In this document: piece after piece, positions 9,778-17,689 of the stretch
Position numbering within the stretch: position 1 is the stretch's first letter
How the letters are laid out: each line of letters starts with the position of its first letter
Source of the DNA: Planctomycetaceae bacterium
GTDB lineage: Bacteria; Planctomycetota; Planctomycetia; Pirellulales; PNKZ01
Direction: 5' to 3'
DNA length: 45,863 bases
Assembly: GCA_016793115.1 (NCBI GenBank)
Contig: JAEUIN010000029.1
Coordinates: forward strand, 1-45,863
Made by a program: the position numbers and the translations under genes
Notes under the pieces: generated by a model
Told to the model about the DNA's origin: nothing
What the model saw: only the letters and a program-made list of their open reading frames with translations
Database searches by the model: none

Positions 9778-10461
9778 ATGGGACTGAGAATTCTTTTGAC
9801 GGGAGCGACGCGCGGCCTGGGCCGCGCTATGGCCGCAAAATTAGCAGAACTCGGCCACACGGTCGTCGGCTGCGGACGCGATTCCGATGCGACGGCGACA
9901 TTGCAGAAGCACTTAGGTAGTCCGCACCGGATCGACGTCGTCGACGTGGCGGACGACTCCCAGGTGGCGCGCTGGGCGAAAGACGTAAACGCCGAGGCGG
10001 AGCCGTTTGATCTCTTGATCAACAACGCGGCCGTGATCAATGCCAACGCGCCGCTCTGGAACGTCACGCGGGAGGACATGCAAAAGGTCGTTGATGTCAA
10101 CATCGTCGGGCCGGTCAACGTGATTCGCCACTTTCTTCCGCCAATGGTCAAGCGTAAGCAAGGAGTCGTGGTGAACTTCAGTTCCGGCTGGGGCCGCTCG
10201 ACTTCACCGGAAGTGGCGCCCTACTGTGCATCCAAGTACGCCGTCGAAGGCTTAACGCTCGCCCTCGCTCAAGAATTACCGAGCGGCATGGCGGCCGTGC
10301 CGCTTAATCCAGGCATTATCGACACGGAAATGCTGCGCAGTTGCTTCGGCGCGGAGGCGGGCAACTACGTCAATCCCAAGGAGTGGGCCGAAGTCGCGGT
10401 GCCGTATATCCTAAAGCTCGGCGTCAAGCACAACGGCCAATCGCTCAGCGTACCGATTTAA
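9778..10461 (+). CDS. SDR-family NAD(P)-dependent oxidoreductase
   Basis: A 227-residue classical short-chain dehydrogenase/reductase. It begins MGLRILLTGATRGLG, with the cofactor motif TGATRGLG (8-15), then NNAAV (82-86), the catalytic Ser region NFSSG and the YCASK motif with Tyr149 and Lys153. The frame is open upstream to 9646, but that part overlaps the divergent phosphoesterase gene and encodes nothing family-like, so ATG 9778, immediately before the Rossmann strand, is the start. Substrate is unknown. The neighbouring sugar isomerase 45 bp downstream suggests, but does not prove, a role in polyol or sugar metabolism. Confidence 0.9.
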   Translation: MGLRILLTGATRGLGRAMAAKLAELGHTVVGCGRDSDATATLQKHLGSPHRIDVVDVADDSQVARWAKDVNAEAEPFDLLINNAAVINANAPLWNVTREDMQKVVDVNIVGPVNVIRHFLPPMVKRKQGVVVNFSSGWGRSTSPEVAPYCASKYAVEGLTLALAQELPSGMAAVPLNPGIIDTEMLRSCFGAEAGNYVNPKEWAEVAVPYILKLGVKHNGQSLSVPI

Positions 10462-10506
10462 AACCGCGTGACTGTTCCGTTCTCGCTTTGACCGATTCGG
10501 CGAACC

Positions 10507-11328
10507 ATGCGACTGGGACTGATTAATTCCGCTTGGGTGCAAACCGGCAAACCGACGATCTACGGCCTGCAAAAGACCAAGGAGATCGGCTTTGACACGG
10601 TCGACTTGTTCGTCGACCCGCTCGATCTCGAGTCGAACGAGCGACGTGCGATCGCAGAAGAATGCCGACGCCTGGACCTGCCGATCGTCTCTCTCTGCTG
10701 CGTGGCCGTCGGCTTGATCGATCTCAACCCCAGCGTTCGCCGCTGGCACGTCGAGCGAGTCAAGAAGTATCTCGACCTGGCGGCCGAATACCAAGCGAAG
10801 AACATACTTCTGGTGATCGGGGAATACATCTGGAATCGAGAAGTGATTCCACCCGAAGAGCAGTGGCGATGGGCCGTCGAGACCTGCGGCACGCTCGGCC
10901 GATATGCGGCCGACAAAGGCGTTGAGATCGTCGTCGAGTTGGAACCGTTTCCTCTGTCGCTGATCAACAACGTCGACACGATGGTCCGGTTCCTCGACGA
11001 TGTCGGCTCACCGACCGTGCGGGCCAATATCGACGTTTCGCATCTCGTCCTCGGGAATGTCCAACCCGAGGAACTGCGCCGTCTCAAAGGCCGCGCCGGA
11101 CACGTGCACATCTCCGATTGCGATGGCAAAAAACACGGCGACCTACCGCCGGGGCGCGGCGTGGTGCCGTTTGAACCATACTTGCGAGAGATCAAGGCCC
11201 TAGAAATCGACGGCGTGATCTCTATCGAACTCGAATACTCGCCGGAGCCGGCGAAGATCGCGGAGTGGGTCGAAGAAGCGTACCGAGAAACGGACAAGCT
11301 CATGCAAGCCATCGGGCTGCGAGGATAA
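10507..11328 (+). CDS. Sugar phosphate isomerase/epimerase (TIM barrel)
   Basis: A 273-residue cytoplasmic protein of the AP-endonuclease-2-like xylose isomerase superfamily. Expected metal-site blocks are present in order: VVELEPF, ANIDVSH, HVHISDCDGKKHGDLPPGRG and SIELE near the C-terminus. The HISD...PGxG region is typical of sugar phosphate isomerase/epimerase proteins (hydroxypyruvate isomerase or tagatose epimerase-like). The start ATG at 10507 matches the first barrel strand (MRLGLINSAW). It lies 45 bp after the SDR gene on the same strand, so they are likely cotranscribed. The exact sugar is unknown. Confidence 0.85.
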   Translation: MRLGLINSAWVQTGKPTIYGLQKTKEIGFDTVDLFVDPLDLESNERRAIAEECRRLDLPIVSLCCVAVGLIDLNPSVRRWHVERVKKYLDLAAEYQAKNILLVIGEYIWNREVIPPEEQWRWAVETCGTLGRYAADKGVEIVVELEPFPLSLINNVDTMVRFLDDVGSPTVRANIDVSHLVLGNVQPEELRRLKGRAGHVHISDCDGKKHGDLPPGRGVVPFEPYLREIKALEIDGVISIELEYSPEPAKIAEWVEEAYRETDKLMQAIGLRG

Positions 11329-11337
11329 CTCCGCCGT

Positions 11338-12009
11338 TTAACGCTTGATCACATAGAAGTCGATCTCCCGCGATTTGCCTTCGTCCTCGACGGAGCGAAT
11401 GAAGCAGTTCACTTTGAGACCGAGCTTGCGGCAATCGTCGGCGAAGCCGGAGGCCGCGCCCCGTTGCGGGTCGGTGCAGTAGCCGACGCCGTCGAGTTTC
11501 ATGAACCGGTCGAACATCGCCGCCACAAGCGGCACGTTCGGCCGCTCGTAGAGAACGTCGGCGGCCGTGACGACGTCGAACGTGCCCAGTTCCGCGGGCG
11601 GCGCCCGCCAATCGAGCAGACTCGTCGACAACGTCGTCAAGCCGTTCAGCTCGGCGTTGACTTCGACAAACTCAAGCGCCTCCGCGTAGTAGTCGGTCGC
11701 GACAGTTTCATAGCCGAGCCCCGCGGCGACGAGCGACGAGAAGCCGACGCCGCAGCCGAGTTCGAGCAAGCGACCACGGCCGGCCGGACGTTTATGAAGT
11801 TCGTCGGCCAAAACTCGCGAAGAGGTCCAGACGTCGGCCCAATATGGAATACGTCCGTCGCGTTGAAACGCCTCTTCGTCGATCAAATCATCGGCCGATT
11901 TGGGACGCGCGAGCCGCCATGTTCGGCCGTTACGCACGACCTCTTGGACGATCACATCGAACCGGCTCCGCAAACTTTCGAGCGTCGGAACCGTGCGGGG
12001 ACTCGTCAT
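11338..12009 (-). CDS. Class I SAM-dependent methyltransferase
   Basis: A 223-residue methyltransferase. It has the block IPYWADVWTSSRVLADEL followed by the SAM-binding motif I LLELGCGVGFSSLVAAGLG, motif II VATDYY and DVVTAADVLYE. This order is typical of the Nnt1/METTL lysine-methyltransferase-like branch (Methyltransf_16), which methylates proteins or small amines. No signal peptide is visible. Its ATG at 12009 overlaps the stop of the upstream thioesterase gene by 4 nt (ATGA), a sign of translational coupling. The methyl acceptor cannot be inferred. Confidence 0.83.
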   Translation of the reverse strand: MTSPRTVPTLESLRSRFDVIVQEVVRNGRTWRLARPKSADDLIDEEAFQRDGRIPYWADVWTSSRVLADELHKRPAGRGRLLELGCGVGFSSLVAAGLGYETVATDYYAEALEFVEVNAELNGLTTLSTSLLDWRAPPAELGTFDVVTAADVLYERPNVPLVAAMFDRFMKLDGVGYCTDPQRGAASGFADDCRKLGLKVNCFIRSVEDEGKSREIDFYVIKR

Positions 12010-12410
12010 CGGCGCGGCCTCTCAGCTTCAACATGCAACCATTCGGGCACGCGTTGCACTCGCCCGTCGCGATCGACGCAGGCCAGCGTGCTATGACCTT
12101 CGCAAAGCAATTCCTCGCCTCGATAGAGCTGGTATTCGTGCTCGATCTTAGCCGCGGTGACGCGCACCGTGCGGGTATTGAGGCGCAACACATCGTCGTA
12201 GCGCGCCGGTCGACGATAGCTGCAACCGATCTTCACGATGACCATGAGCAGCCCTTCGGCTTCAAGGTCGCGATAGGCCTTGCCGTTTGCGCGGAGGAGC
12301 TCAGTCCTCCCCATTTCGAAGTAGGTGAAGTAGTTGGCGTGGTGCAGCACGCCCATCGCGTCGGTTTCTTGATACCGCACGCGAATCTCTAAGTCGTGTT
12401 CGCGAATCAT
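12006..12410 (-). CDS. YbgC/4-hydroxybenzoyl-CoA thioesterase family protein
   Basis: A 134-residue single hot-dog domain protein. The segment RYQETDAMGVLHHANYFTYFE (residues 12-32) is the signature of YbgC/FcbJ acyl-CoA thioesterases, with Asp17 the likely catalytic residue and HHANY contacting the substrate. The length is typical. It would hydrolyse short-chain or aromatic acyl-CoA thioesters in the cytoplasm. The start is ATG at 12410. Its 3' end overlaps the methyltransferase by 4 nt, so the two form an operon. The Tol-Pal genes that often sit beside ybgC in proteobacteria are not here. Confidence 0.88.
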   Translation of the reverse strand: MIREHDLEIRVRYQETDAMGVLHHANYFTYFEMGRTELLRANGKAYRDLEAEGLLMVIVKIGCSYRRPARYDDVLRLNTRTVRVTAAKIEHEYQLYRGEELLCEGHSTLACVDRDGRVQRVPEWLHVEAERPRR

Positions 12411-12556
12411 CGTCGTTCCGGCGGACTATCGGCGAAGAAAGGCAAGATTCTACGAACTCGCCTGTCTCCGGCCAATTGGCCTCCGGAGGACGCTTCCGCT
12501 CGGGACGTAGCCGGCTTGCGTTGACGGGCTTCCGATGCGGCGATAGCCTAAAACGC

Positions 12557-13051
12557 ATGAGTAGCACCGGTGAGGGGACTGGCGTCGGTTTCGATACGAT
12601 GCGGGGACGGAACTATCCGTCGATCCGCCAATTCACCGTTTTTCTCGAAAACCGGATCGGCAGTCTCTTGGAAGTGATTCGTCGCTTCGAAGGGACGCGC
12701 GTCAAAATCGTCGCGTTGTCGATCGCCGATTCGGCGGAATGCGCGTTCGTGCGTTTTCTACTGAGCCATCCCGAGCAGGGACGAGAAATCCTTGAGCGAG
12801 CCGGGCTCGCCATCATCGAGAGCGACGTCATCGGCGTCGAACTTCCCGACGATCAGCAACCGCTGCTGCGAGTGTGTACCGCGCTGCTGCAGGGTGAAGT
12901 GAACATCATTCAAGCCTATCCGCTACTGGTGCGGCCCCATGGCCGGCCGGCCGTCGCCGTAATGGTCGACAACATCGAGATGGGCTTGGAAATTCTCGCC
13001 CGCGCCGGATTCAACACGATCGGCGAGATTGATCTGCACGACGACGAGTAG
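12557..13051 (+). CDS. ACT-domain protein
   Basis: About 164 residues with tandem ACT-like halves: IRQFTVFLENRIGSLLEVIRRFEG (first beta-alpha unit) and, after a linker, RVCTALLQGEVNIIQAYPLLVRPHGRPAVAVMVDN (second). ACT domains bind small ligands, usually amino acids, and regulate partner proteins. There is no catalytic domain, so this is probably a stand-alone regulatory subunit or sensor; a similar small ACT protein is common in planctomycetes. Start codons at 12557 and 12599 are both possible, and neither has a clear ribosome binding site. The gene is divergent from the thioesterase gene and convergent with queA, 15 bp away. Confidence 0.78.
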   Translation: MSSTGEGTGVGFDTMRGRNYPSIRQFTVFLENRIGSLLEVIRRFEGTRVKIVALSIADSAECAFVRFLLSHPEQGREILERAGLAIIESDVIGVELPDDQQPLLRVCTALLQGEVNIIQAYPLLVRPHGRPAVAVMVDNIEMGLEILARAGFNTIGEIDLHDDE

Positions 13052-13066
13052 CGACCCGTTCATCGT

Positions 13067-14113
13067 TCAGACGATGAGCATCGCATCACCGTAGCTATAG
13101 AACCGGTATTTCTCGGCTACGGCCGTTTCATAGGCGCGCCGCATCAGTTCGTCGCCGCCGAAGGTTCGCACCAACACCAACAGTGTGGAGCGCGGCAGAT
13201 GGAAGTTCGTCATTAACGCATCGACGGCGTGAAACGCGTGCCCCGGTCGAATGAATAAGTCGGTTGCCCCATCGAACGGCTCGAGGCTTCCGCTCAATGA
13301 CGCGGTCTCCAGCGTGCGACAGGCGGTCGTGCCCACGGCGACGCAACGGCCGCCGGCGGCGCGGAGTCGGTTGATGCGATCGACGGCCGCTTCATCGATG
13401 CGGCAGAACTCCGTATGCATCACGTGTTCGTCGAGTCGGTCGACTTTGATCGGCCGAAACGTATCGAGCCCGACATGCAGCGTCACCCGAACGGGCGTTA
13501 CTCCGCGATCGATCAGCTTGCGCATCAGTTCGTCTGTGAAGTGCAAACCGGCCGTCGGGGCCGCGGCACTGCCGGGTTCGCGCGCATAAATCGTTTGATA
13601 TCGCGTTCGGTCCTCGTCCGTCATTTCGCCGCCGCGAATGTAATGCGGCAGCGGCACTCTGCCGACACGGCTCAGCACGTCCCAAGTCGACTCTTCCGTC
13701 TCCGGATAAGCGAGCCAAACGCCGCCGTCCTGCTTTTCGATCAGCCTCAGCGCGATATCGTCTTTTGCACGGCGATTGACGAGCGCGATCTGGTCGCCCG
13801 GCTTTTGCTGCCCGCGCGTCTTACAAAGCAATCGCCAGAAGCCTTCTTCCGTAACCGAAAGAAAGAGCCCCTCCCATTTACCGCGAGTTTTCGCACGTCG
13901 CCCGATCAGTCGAGCAGGCACGACCTTCGTGTCGTTGATGACGAGCGCGTCGCCGGACCTCAGCAGTTCCGGAAGATCACGAACATAGCGGTGTTCGATT
14001 GCTCCACGGGCCCGGTCAACCAGCATGAGTCTCGCATCGCTGCGAACAGCTAACGGTTCTTGGGCAATTCGGTCGGGAGGCAGGTCGTAGTCGTAGGCGT
14101 CGAGTTCGGACAT
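13067..14113 (-). CDS. queA: tRNA preQ1(34) S-adenosylmethionine ribosyltransferase-isomerase QueA
   Basis: A 348-residue cytoplasmic enzyme that transfers the ribosyl part of SAM to preQ1 at the tRNA wobble position to form epoxyqueuosine. Recognisable family blocks are YDYDLPPDRIAQEP at the N-terminus, ALVINDTKVVPARLIGRR, GSAAAPTAGLHFTDELM, VTLHVGLDTFRP, CVAVGTTACRTLE and TNFHLPRSTLLVLV. Length is normal. An in-frame ATG at 14137 would add eight residues; ATG 14113 places the conserved YDYDLP motif where the family has it. No other queuosine gene is in the window. Its 5' region is shared with the divergent mraZ promoter. Confidence 0.95.
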   Translation of the reverse strand: MSELDAYDYDLPPDRIAQEPLAVRSDARLMLVDRARGAIEHRYVRDLPELLRSGDALVINDTKVVPARLIGRRAKTRGKWEGLFLSVTEEGFWRLLCKTRGQQKPGDQIALVNRRAKDDIALRLIEKQDGGVWLAYPETEESTWDVLSRVGRVPLPHYIRGGEMTDEDRTRYQTIYAREPGSAAAPTAGLHFTDELMRKLIDRGVTPVRVTLHVGLDTFRPIKVDRLDEHVMHTEFCRIDEAAVDRINRLRAAGGRCVAVGTTACRTLETASLSGSLEPFDGATDLFIRPGHAFHAVDALMTNFHLPRSTLLVLVRTFGGDELMRRAYETAVAEKYRFYSYGDAMLIV

Positions 14114-14217
14114 GGAGTCGGCGGCGGATTCTGACATAAGTCGGCGGTGGACTCCCTTGGTCCACTTTTCGGCGTTGCACTCTAACCCTTAACGGCCGCG
14201 CAGCGGAAGGCCCCGGA

Positions 14218-14250
14218 GCGCCGCCTGGGCGGAGCATCCCAGCGCGGCGC
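14218..14250. other. GC-rich stem-loop in the queA/mraZ divergent gap
   Basis: GCGCCGCCTGGG (14218-14229) can pair with CCCAGCGCGGCGC (14238-14250) around an 8-nt loop, leaving one bulged base. It lies in the 5' region of queA and upstream of the mraZ promoter. No T-run follows on either strand, so it is not a classical terminator. Function unknown. Confidence 0.6.
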
Positions 14251-14317
14251 AAACCATTGCACCTCAATCACCTACGCCGCATCTGATCCTCGGCGCAAAC
14301 GTGAACACAGAATCCGC

Positions 14318-14345
14318 TTGACGAAAAAGCTCAAATGCCTATCTT
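14318..14345 (+). promoter_or_regulatory. Predicted sigma70-type promoter of mraZ
   Basis: TTGACG (14318-14323) matches the -35 hexamer at five of six positions. TATCTT (14340-14345), 16 bp further on, matches the -10 hexamer at four of six. Transcription would start near 14352, about 33 nt before the mraZ ATG, inside the TGG repeats. This is a prediction from the sequence only. Confidence 0.55.
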
Positions 14346-14380
14346 TGGGTCTCAGTGGTTGGAAATGGCGATTTTTGGTG
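14346..14380 (+). promoter_or_regulatory. Putative MraZ operator: four TGG repeats at 10-bp spacing
   Basis: TGG occurs at 14346, 14356, 14366 and 14376, exactly one helical turn apart (TGGGTCTCAG, TGGTTGGAAA, TGGCGATTTT, TGGTGATTCA). The known MraZ operator in E. coli and mycoplasmas is a series of TGGG/GTGG-type direct repeats with 10-bp periodicity just upstream of mraZ. Here the boxes follow the -10 hexamer and end at the mraZ start codon, which suggests autorepression by MraZ. Confidence 0.7.
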
Positions 14381-14384
14381 ATTC

Positions 14385-14843
14385 ATGCTCCTGACCGGCA
14401 CTTTTGTGCGAGTGGTCGACGAAAAGCAGCGAATCACCTTGCCGAAGCGAATCCGCGAAACGCTTGCTTCAGGGAAAGAGTCCTCAGCGCAAGCCCTTTT
14501 TTTAACTCCAGGTACCGACGGTTCCCTGGCTCTTTACACCGAGGATGTGCTCACCGAACTGGGTCATAGGTTGGCAAATAGTTCACCCAATGGTCGCGAT
14601 GTTCGCGCGTTCAGCCGTTTGTTCTATGCCCAGGCCGAACATGTTGAGTTGGACGATCAAGGGCGACTGAGAATTCCAAGTCAATTAGCATTGTTGGCCG
14701 GTCTGACAAACGAGGCGGTTCTGATCGGCGTACAGGATCATTTAGAAATCTGGGACAGAACTCGCTGGGAGGCTTACTTGGCCGCGCGGACGAAGGACTT
14801 TGACCAGATCGCCGAACAAGCTTTTGTCGTGAAGTCGTCTTAG
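14385..14843 (+). CDS. mraZ: Transcriptional regulator MraZ
   Basis: A 152-residue DNA-binding protein with two SpoVT/AbrB-type swapped-hairpin halves. Each half shows the family DxxxR signature: DEKQR (12-16) in VVDEKQRITLPKRIRETL and DDQGR (90-94) in HVELDDQGRLRIPSQLALLAGL. MraZ represses its own dcw cluster by binding TGG-type direct repeats, and such repeats lie directly upstream (14346-14380). The order mraZ-rsmH is conserved across bacteria. Here the 371-bp gap before rsmH is unusually long, because in most genomes the two genes are nearly adjacent. Confidence 0.92.
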   Translation: MLLTGTFVRVVDEKQRITLPKRIRETLASGKESSAQALFLTPGTDGSLALYTEDVLTELGHRLANSSPNGRDVRAFSRLFYAQAEHVELDDQGRLRIPSQLALLAGLTNEAVLIGVQDHLEIWDRTRWEAYLAARTKDFDQIAEQAFVVKSS

Positions 14844-14864
14844 TGCCGGCGACGCCTGCCGGCA
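14844..14864 (+). other. Stem-loop directly after the mraZ stop codon
   Basis: TGCCGGC (14844-14850) pairs perfectly with GCCGGCA (14858-14864) around a 7-nt loop, starting one base after the mraZ TAG. There is no T-tract, so it may only slow or protect the mraZ transcript end. Function is inferred. Confidence 0.5.
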
Positions 14865-15004
14865 ATCAATAGGCTCGTAGATATTCCGAAGGAGCGTCCG
14901 TCCGAAGTTCGCAGCGTCTGTTTGAGCGGCGACGATCACGGCCACCGATCGTCGCCGACTCTAGCACGGCACGGCCGCACGATGCGCCGTATGCGAGCGA
15001 AAAG

Positions 15005-15070
15005 AGGTTGCCTCGGCAACCTGCGGCACCCACCCCACCCCGGCACATGGATGTGCCGGAGGTGGGCTGC
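15005..15070. repeat. Nested palindromes in the mraZ-rsmH gap
   Basis: Two near-perfect palindromes stand side by side. AGGTTGCC/GGCAACCT (15005-15022) is an 8-bp stem with a 2-nt centre. CCGGCACAT/ATGTGCCGG (15040-15059) is a 9-bp stem with a 2-nt centre, enclosed by an outer CCCACC/GGTGGG pairing with a GC extension (15026-15033 with 15061-15070). The 371-bp gap 14844-15214 contains no credible gene; an in-frame extension of rsmH through it is low-complexity. Possible roles are a dispersed mobile palindrome or an RNA element in the rsmH leader. Confidence 0.65.
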
Positions 15071-15214
15071 TCTTCTTTGGATTCTTCTGCTACGATGCCG
15101 CCCCGATTGGAGGGCTGCGGCGATGTTGCCGGCGAAGCTCCAACTTCTTCGCACGGTCGCTCGATCACCTTTCTGTTGCGGCATATGCGTTCACGAAATG
15201 GATTTAGCGGTGAT

Positions 15215-16120
15215 ATGACCGAGCCCGTGACACGACACGTTCCGGTGCTAGCCGACGAAGTCATTCGTTGGCTCGATCCGCAGCCCGGACAGGTGTTGAT
15301 CGACGGCACGCTCGGCGGCGGCGGGCATTCGCGCCTGCTGGCCGAACGGGTCGGCCCGACCGGGCGAATCTATTCTCTCGATCGTGATCGGGCAGCCGTC
15401 GAAATCGCGCAGAAATCGCTTGCCGATGTTTGTGTCACGCCGCTATGGGCCAATTACCGCGACCTCAAACTGGTGTTGCGCGATATCGGCATCGAGAGCA
15501 TTGACGGAGCGCTTATCGATATCGGCCTTTCGAGCGATCAACTTGCCGACGCGGCACGCGGCTTTAGCTTCAGCGCGGACGGACCGCTCGACCTGCGTTT
15601 CGACGTTAGCGAAGGAAGGCCTGCCGGCGAACTTGTCGACAAACTCGGTGAGCAAGACCTCGCCGACCTAATTTTTCGCTACGGCGAAGAGCGCTACAGC
15701 CGCCGGATCGCGAGAGCCATTGTCGAACGACGCCGAGAATCGCCGCTTCAAAGCGCCGGCGAACTTGCCGACTTGGTCAAACGCGTCGTGCCGCGCACGC
15801 TCGACGCCCAACGGATTCATCCCGCGACGCGCACGTTTCAAGCTTTGAGAATCGCCGTAAACGACGAACTTGGCGCACTTGAAGCATTTTTGCGCGATGC
15901 GCCCGAGTGCGTTCGTCGCGGCGGGCGCGTGGCCGTGATTTCGTTTCATTCCTTGGAAGATCGCATCGTCAAAGAGGCTTTTCGCAACGATGCCCGCTGG
16001 GAAGTCGTCACGAAAAAGCCGATAGTCGCGACGGAAGCGGAAATCGCACGTAACCCTCGCGCTCGCAGCGCCAAGTTGCGCGTCGCCGTTGTCGGCGGAC
16101 TCTCGCGATCGCCCAAATAA
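15215..16120 (+). CDS. rsmH: 16S rRNA (cytosine(1402)-N4)-methyltransferase RsmH
   Basis: A 301-residue SAM-dependent methyltransferase (MraW) that modifies C1402 in the ribosomal P site. Family motifs in order: RHVPVLADEV, GTLGGGGHS (SAM loop), GALIDIGLSSDQL, FSFSADGPLDLRFD, YGEERYSRRIARAI, HPATRTFQALRIAVNDEL and VISFHSLEDRIVK. The frame is open back to 15008, but the conserved protein begins at MTEPVTRHVPVL (ATG 15215); an alternative ATG is at 15185. It is the second gene of the reduced dcw cluster, after mraZ and a long structured gap. Confidence 0.95.
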   Translation: MTEPVTRHVPVLADEVIRWLDPQPGQVLIDGTLGGGGHSRLLAERVGPTGRIYSLDRDRAAVEIAQKSLADVCVTPLWANYRDLKLVLRDIGIESIDGALIDIGLSSDQLADAARGFSFSADGPLDLRFDVSEGRPAGELVDKLGEQDLADLIFRYGEERYSRRIARAIVERRRESPLQSAGELADLVKRVVPRTLDAQRIHPATRTFQALRIAVNDELGALEAFLRDAPECVRRGGRVAVISFHSLEDRIVKEAFRNDARWEVVTKKPIVATEAEIARNPRARSAKLRVAVVGGLSRSPK

Positions 16121-16188
16121 GCACTTAACGTTCTCAACGCGGCGAGCAAGATGCTTGCCGACAAAACAGCCTCAAGGAGGAGGCCGAA

Positions 16189-17670
16189 ATGAGCCTCGAG
16201 AAAAAACTCGGCGTCGCGTTCGTGGGAATGTTGTTTGTCGCGTTTTGCTGCGTCTTAACTATGCGGCTCACCAGCAACGATTCCGATCAGAAAGTCGACA
16301 TTAGTTTCGGCGCGGAGAATTCCGGAGCGGAGGCGCAGCTCGCGCAGTCCACTGCGAGGCCGACTCACTTAGCTGAGCAACGCCCCGGCGGCCAAACGGC
16401 TTTTCCCGCTGCGCAGCCCCGCAAGTTCGCGAACTCTTCGCCCGGGGATTTTCCACAGCCGGTCACACCGCCGCAGTCGGCGCACGGTACCTTAGCGGTC
16501 GCGCGCCCTCCGCAAGGCAGCGGGCACACCGCAATGAATGCCGGCGCGGAAGCCATGCCGGGCAACAACTCACCCGACGCATCATCGCCATACCGTGCCG
16601 TACCGCCGGCCGGCTTGCCGAACGGGGATAATCGCTATGCGATAACGGCGTCCATGGCTGATTCGCGCTATGCGACGCCGGCGCGCGGTTCAGGCCCGAC
16701 GCCGCCGATAAGCCCGTCCGCGTCTTCCTCCGAGCCCGGTTCGTCGACGCTCATCGATGTCGCCGCTGCACCCAGCACAAACGCCCCTTCACCAACCCAG
16801 ACGGCGTTTGCGCGACCGACCATGACTGGCGCGCCGACCGTCGCCGCGACAACGATGACGGGGGACAATCCGCTCCGTGCGCCGAGCGCGCCGGCCGACT
16901 TTGCCGCATCACGACCGGCCGAAACCGCGCACTCGACCGCTTTAACACACTCCGGCGGCTTTGCGAGCCCCAACATCACTTCGTCGCCGCCGGAGGTGCC
17001 GATGACGAGAGCACCGACGTCGGCTGCCGCATCGCGTCATCCCTCTTCAGGAGCCGAGCAAGCAAGCGGCGTCGCGTCTCCCTCAACCTCGCCGTCGACT
17101 CTGCCGGGCGTCGCGTCGTTGACGCCCCCCGGCGTCGCAGTCGCCGCCACCGCTCCGGGACTCGCGCCTTCCGTCGCCGCGCAACCGCTGGCCGGCTCGA
17201 CGGCGGCATCTCCGGTTGCCACCGTTTCCGCAAGTATTCCAGTCGCATCCTCCGGCAAAGACCAACCGTACGTGGTCGCCCCGGGTGATACGCTCTACGC
17301 CATCAGCCAAAAGATCTACGGCGAAGGTGCGTACTATCGCGCTCTCTTCGCCTACAACAGTGATCGCTATCCGCATGCCGAAGATATCCGCGCAGGCAAC
17401 GTGCTCGATGTGCCTCCGCTCGACTATCTCAAACGGCGCTATCCGGAATTGACGAGCGGTGCGGCCGATCCGGCCGGTCAAAGCTTCGGCAGCCGCGCAT
17501 CGACGAGCGGCGGCACCTACGTCGTTCGGGAAGGCGACACCCTCTTCGACATCGCTCGCCGGCAACTTGGCCAGGCCTCGCGCTGGACCGAACTCTACAA
17601 TTTGAATCGGTCCGCTCTTGGGGAAAACCTGGAGAATCTGCGTCCCGGAATCGAATTGAAGCTCCCCTAG
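16189..17670 (+). CDS. Membrane-anchored protein with two C-terminal LysM domains
   Basis: A 493-residue protein with a short cytoplasmic N-terminus (MSLEKK), one membrane segment (residues 7-25), a long Ala/Pro/Ser/Thr-rich disordered region (about 45-355) and two LysM domains (360-409, YVVAPGDTLYAISQKIYG; 444-493, YVVREGDTLFDIARRQLG). LysM binds N-acetylglucosamine polymers such as peptidoglycan. A very strong ribosome binding site, AAGGAGGAGG (16174-16183), precedes the ATG by 5 nt. The gene lies 68 bp after rsmH, the place where ftsL is found in most dcw clusters, and shares FtsL's single-pass topology but not its sequence. A cell-wall anchoring or division-associated role is inference. 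Confidence 0.88.
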   Translation: MSLEKKLGVAFVGMLFVAFCCVLTMRLTSNDSDQKVDISFGAENSGAEAQLAQSTARPTHLAEQRPGGQTAFPAAQPRKFANSSPGDFPQPVTPPQSAHGTLAVARPPQGSGHTAMNAGAEAMPGNNSPDASSPYRAVPPAGLPNGDNRYAITASMADSRYATPARGSGPTPPISPSASSSEPGSSTLIDVAAAPSTNAPSPTQTAFARPTMTGAPTVAATTMTGDNPLRAPSAPADFAASRPAETAHSTALTHSGGFASPNITSSPPEVPMTRAPTSAAASRHPSSGAEQASGVASPSTSPSTLPGVASLTPPGVAVAATAPGLAPSVAAQPLAGSTAASPVATVSASIPVASSGKDQPYVVAPGDTLYAISQKIYGEGAYYRALFAYNSDRYPHAEDIRAGNVLDVPPLDYLKRRYPELTSGAADPAGQSFGSRASTSGGTYVVREGDTLFDIARRQLGQASRWTELYNLNRSALGENLENLRPGIELKLP

Positions 17671-17689
17671 GCCCGCAATCGTCCGTGTT

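Noticed and set aside
12470..12481. Perfect palindrome GGCCAATTGGCC between thioesterase and ACT genes
   Set aside because: A 12-bp palindrome in GC-rich DNA with no repeats or supporting promoter is not enough for an operator call.
14218..14250. PreQ1 riboswitch for queA
   Set aside because: The GC-rich stem-loop lacks the short A-rich tail pseudoknot pattern of preQ1 aptamers; only a generic hairpin is supported.
15008..15214. N-terminal extension of RsmH
   Set aside because: It is translated from the palindromic leader, is low complexity, and the conserved RsmH start is at 15215.
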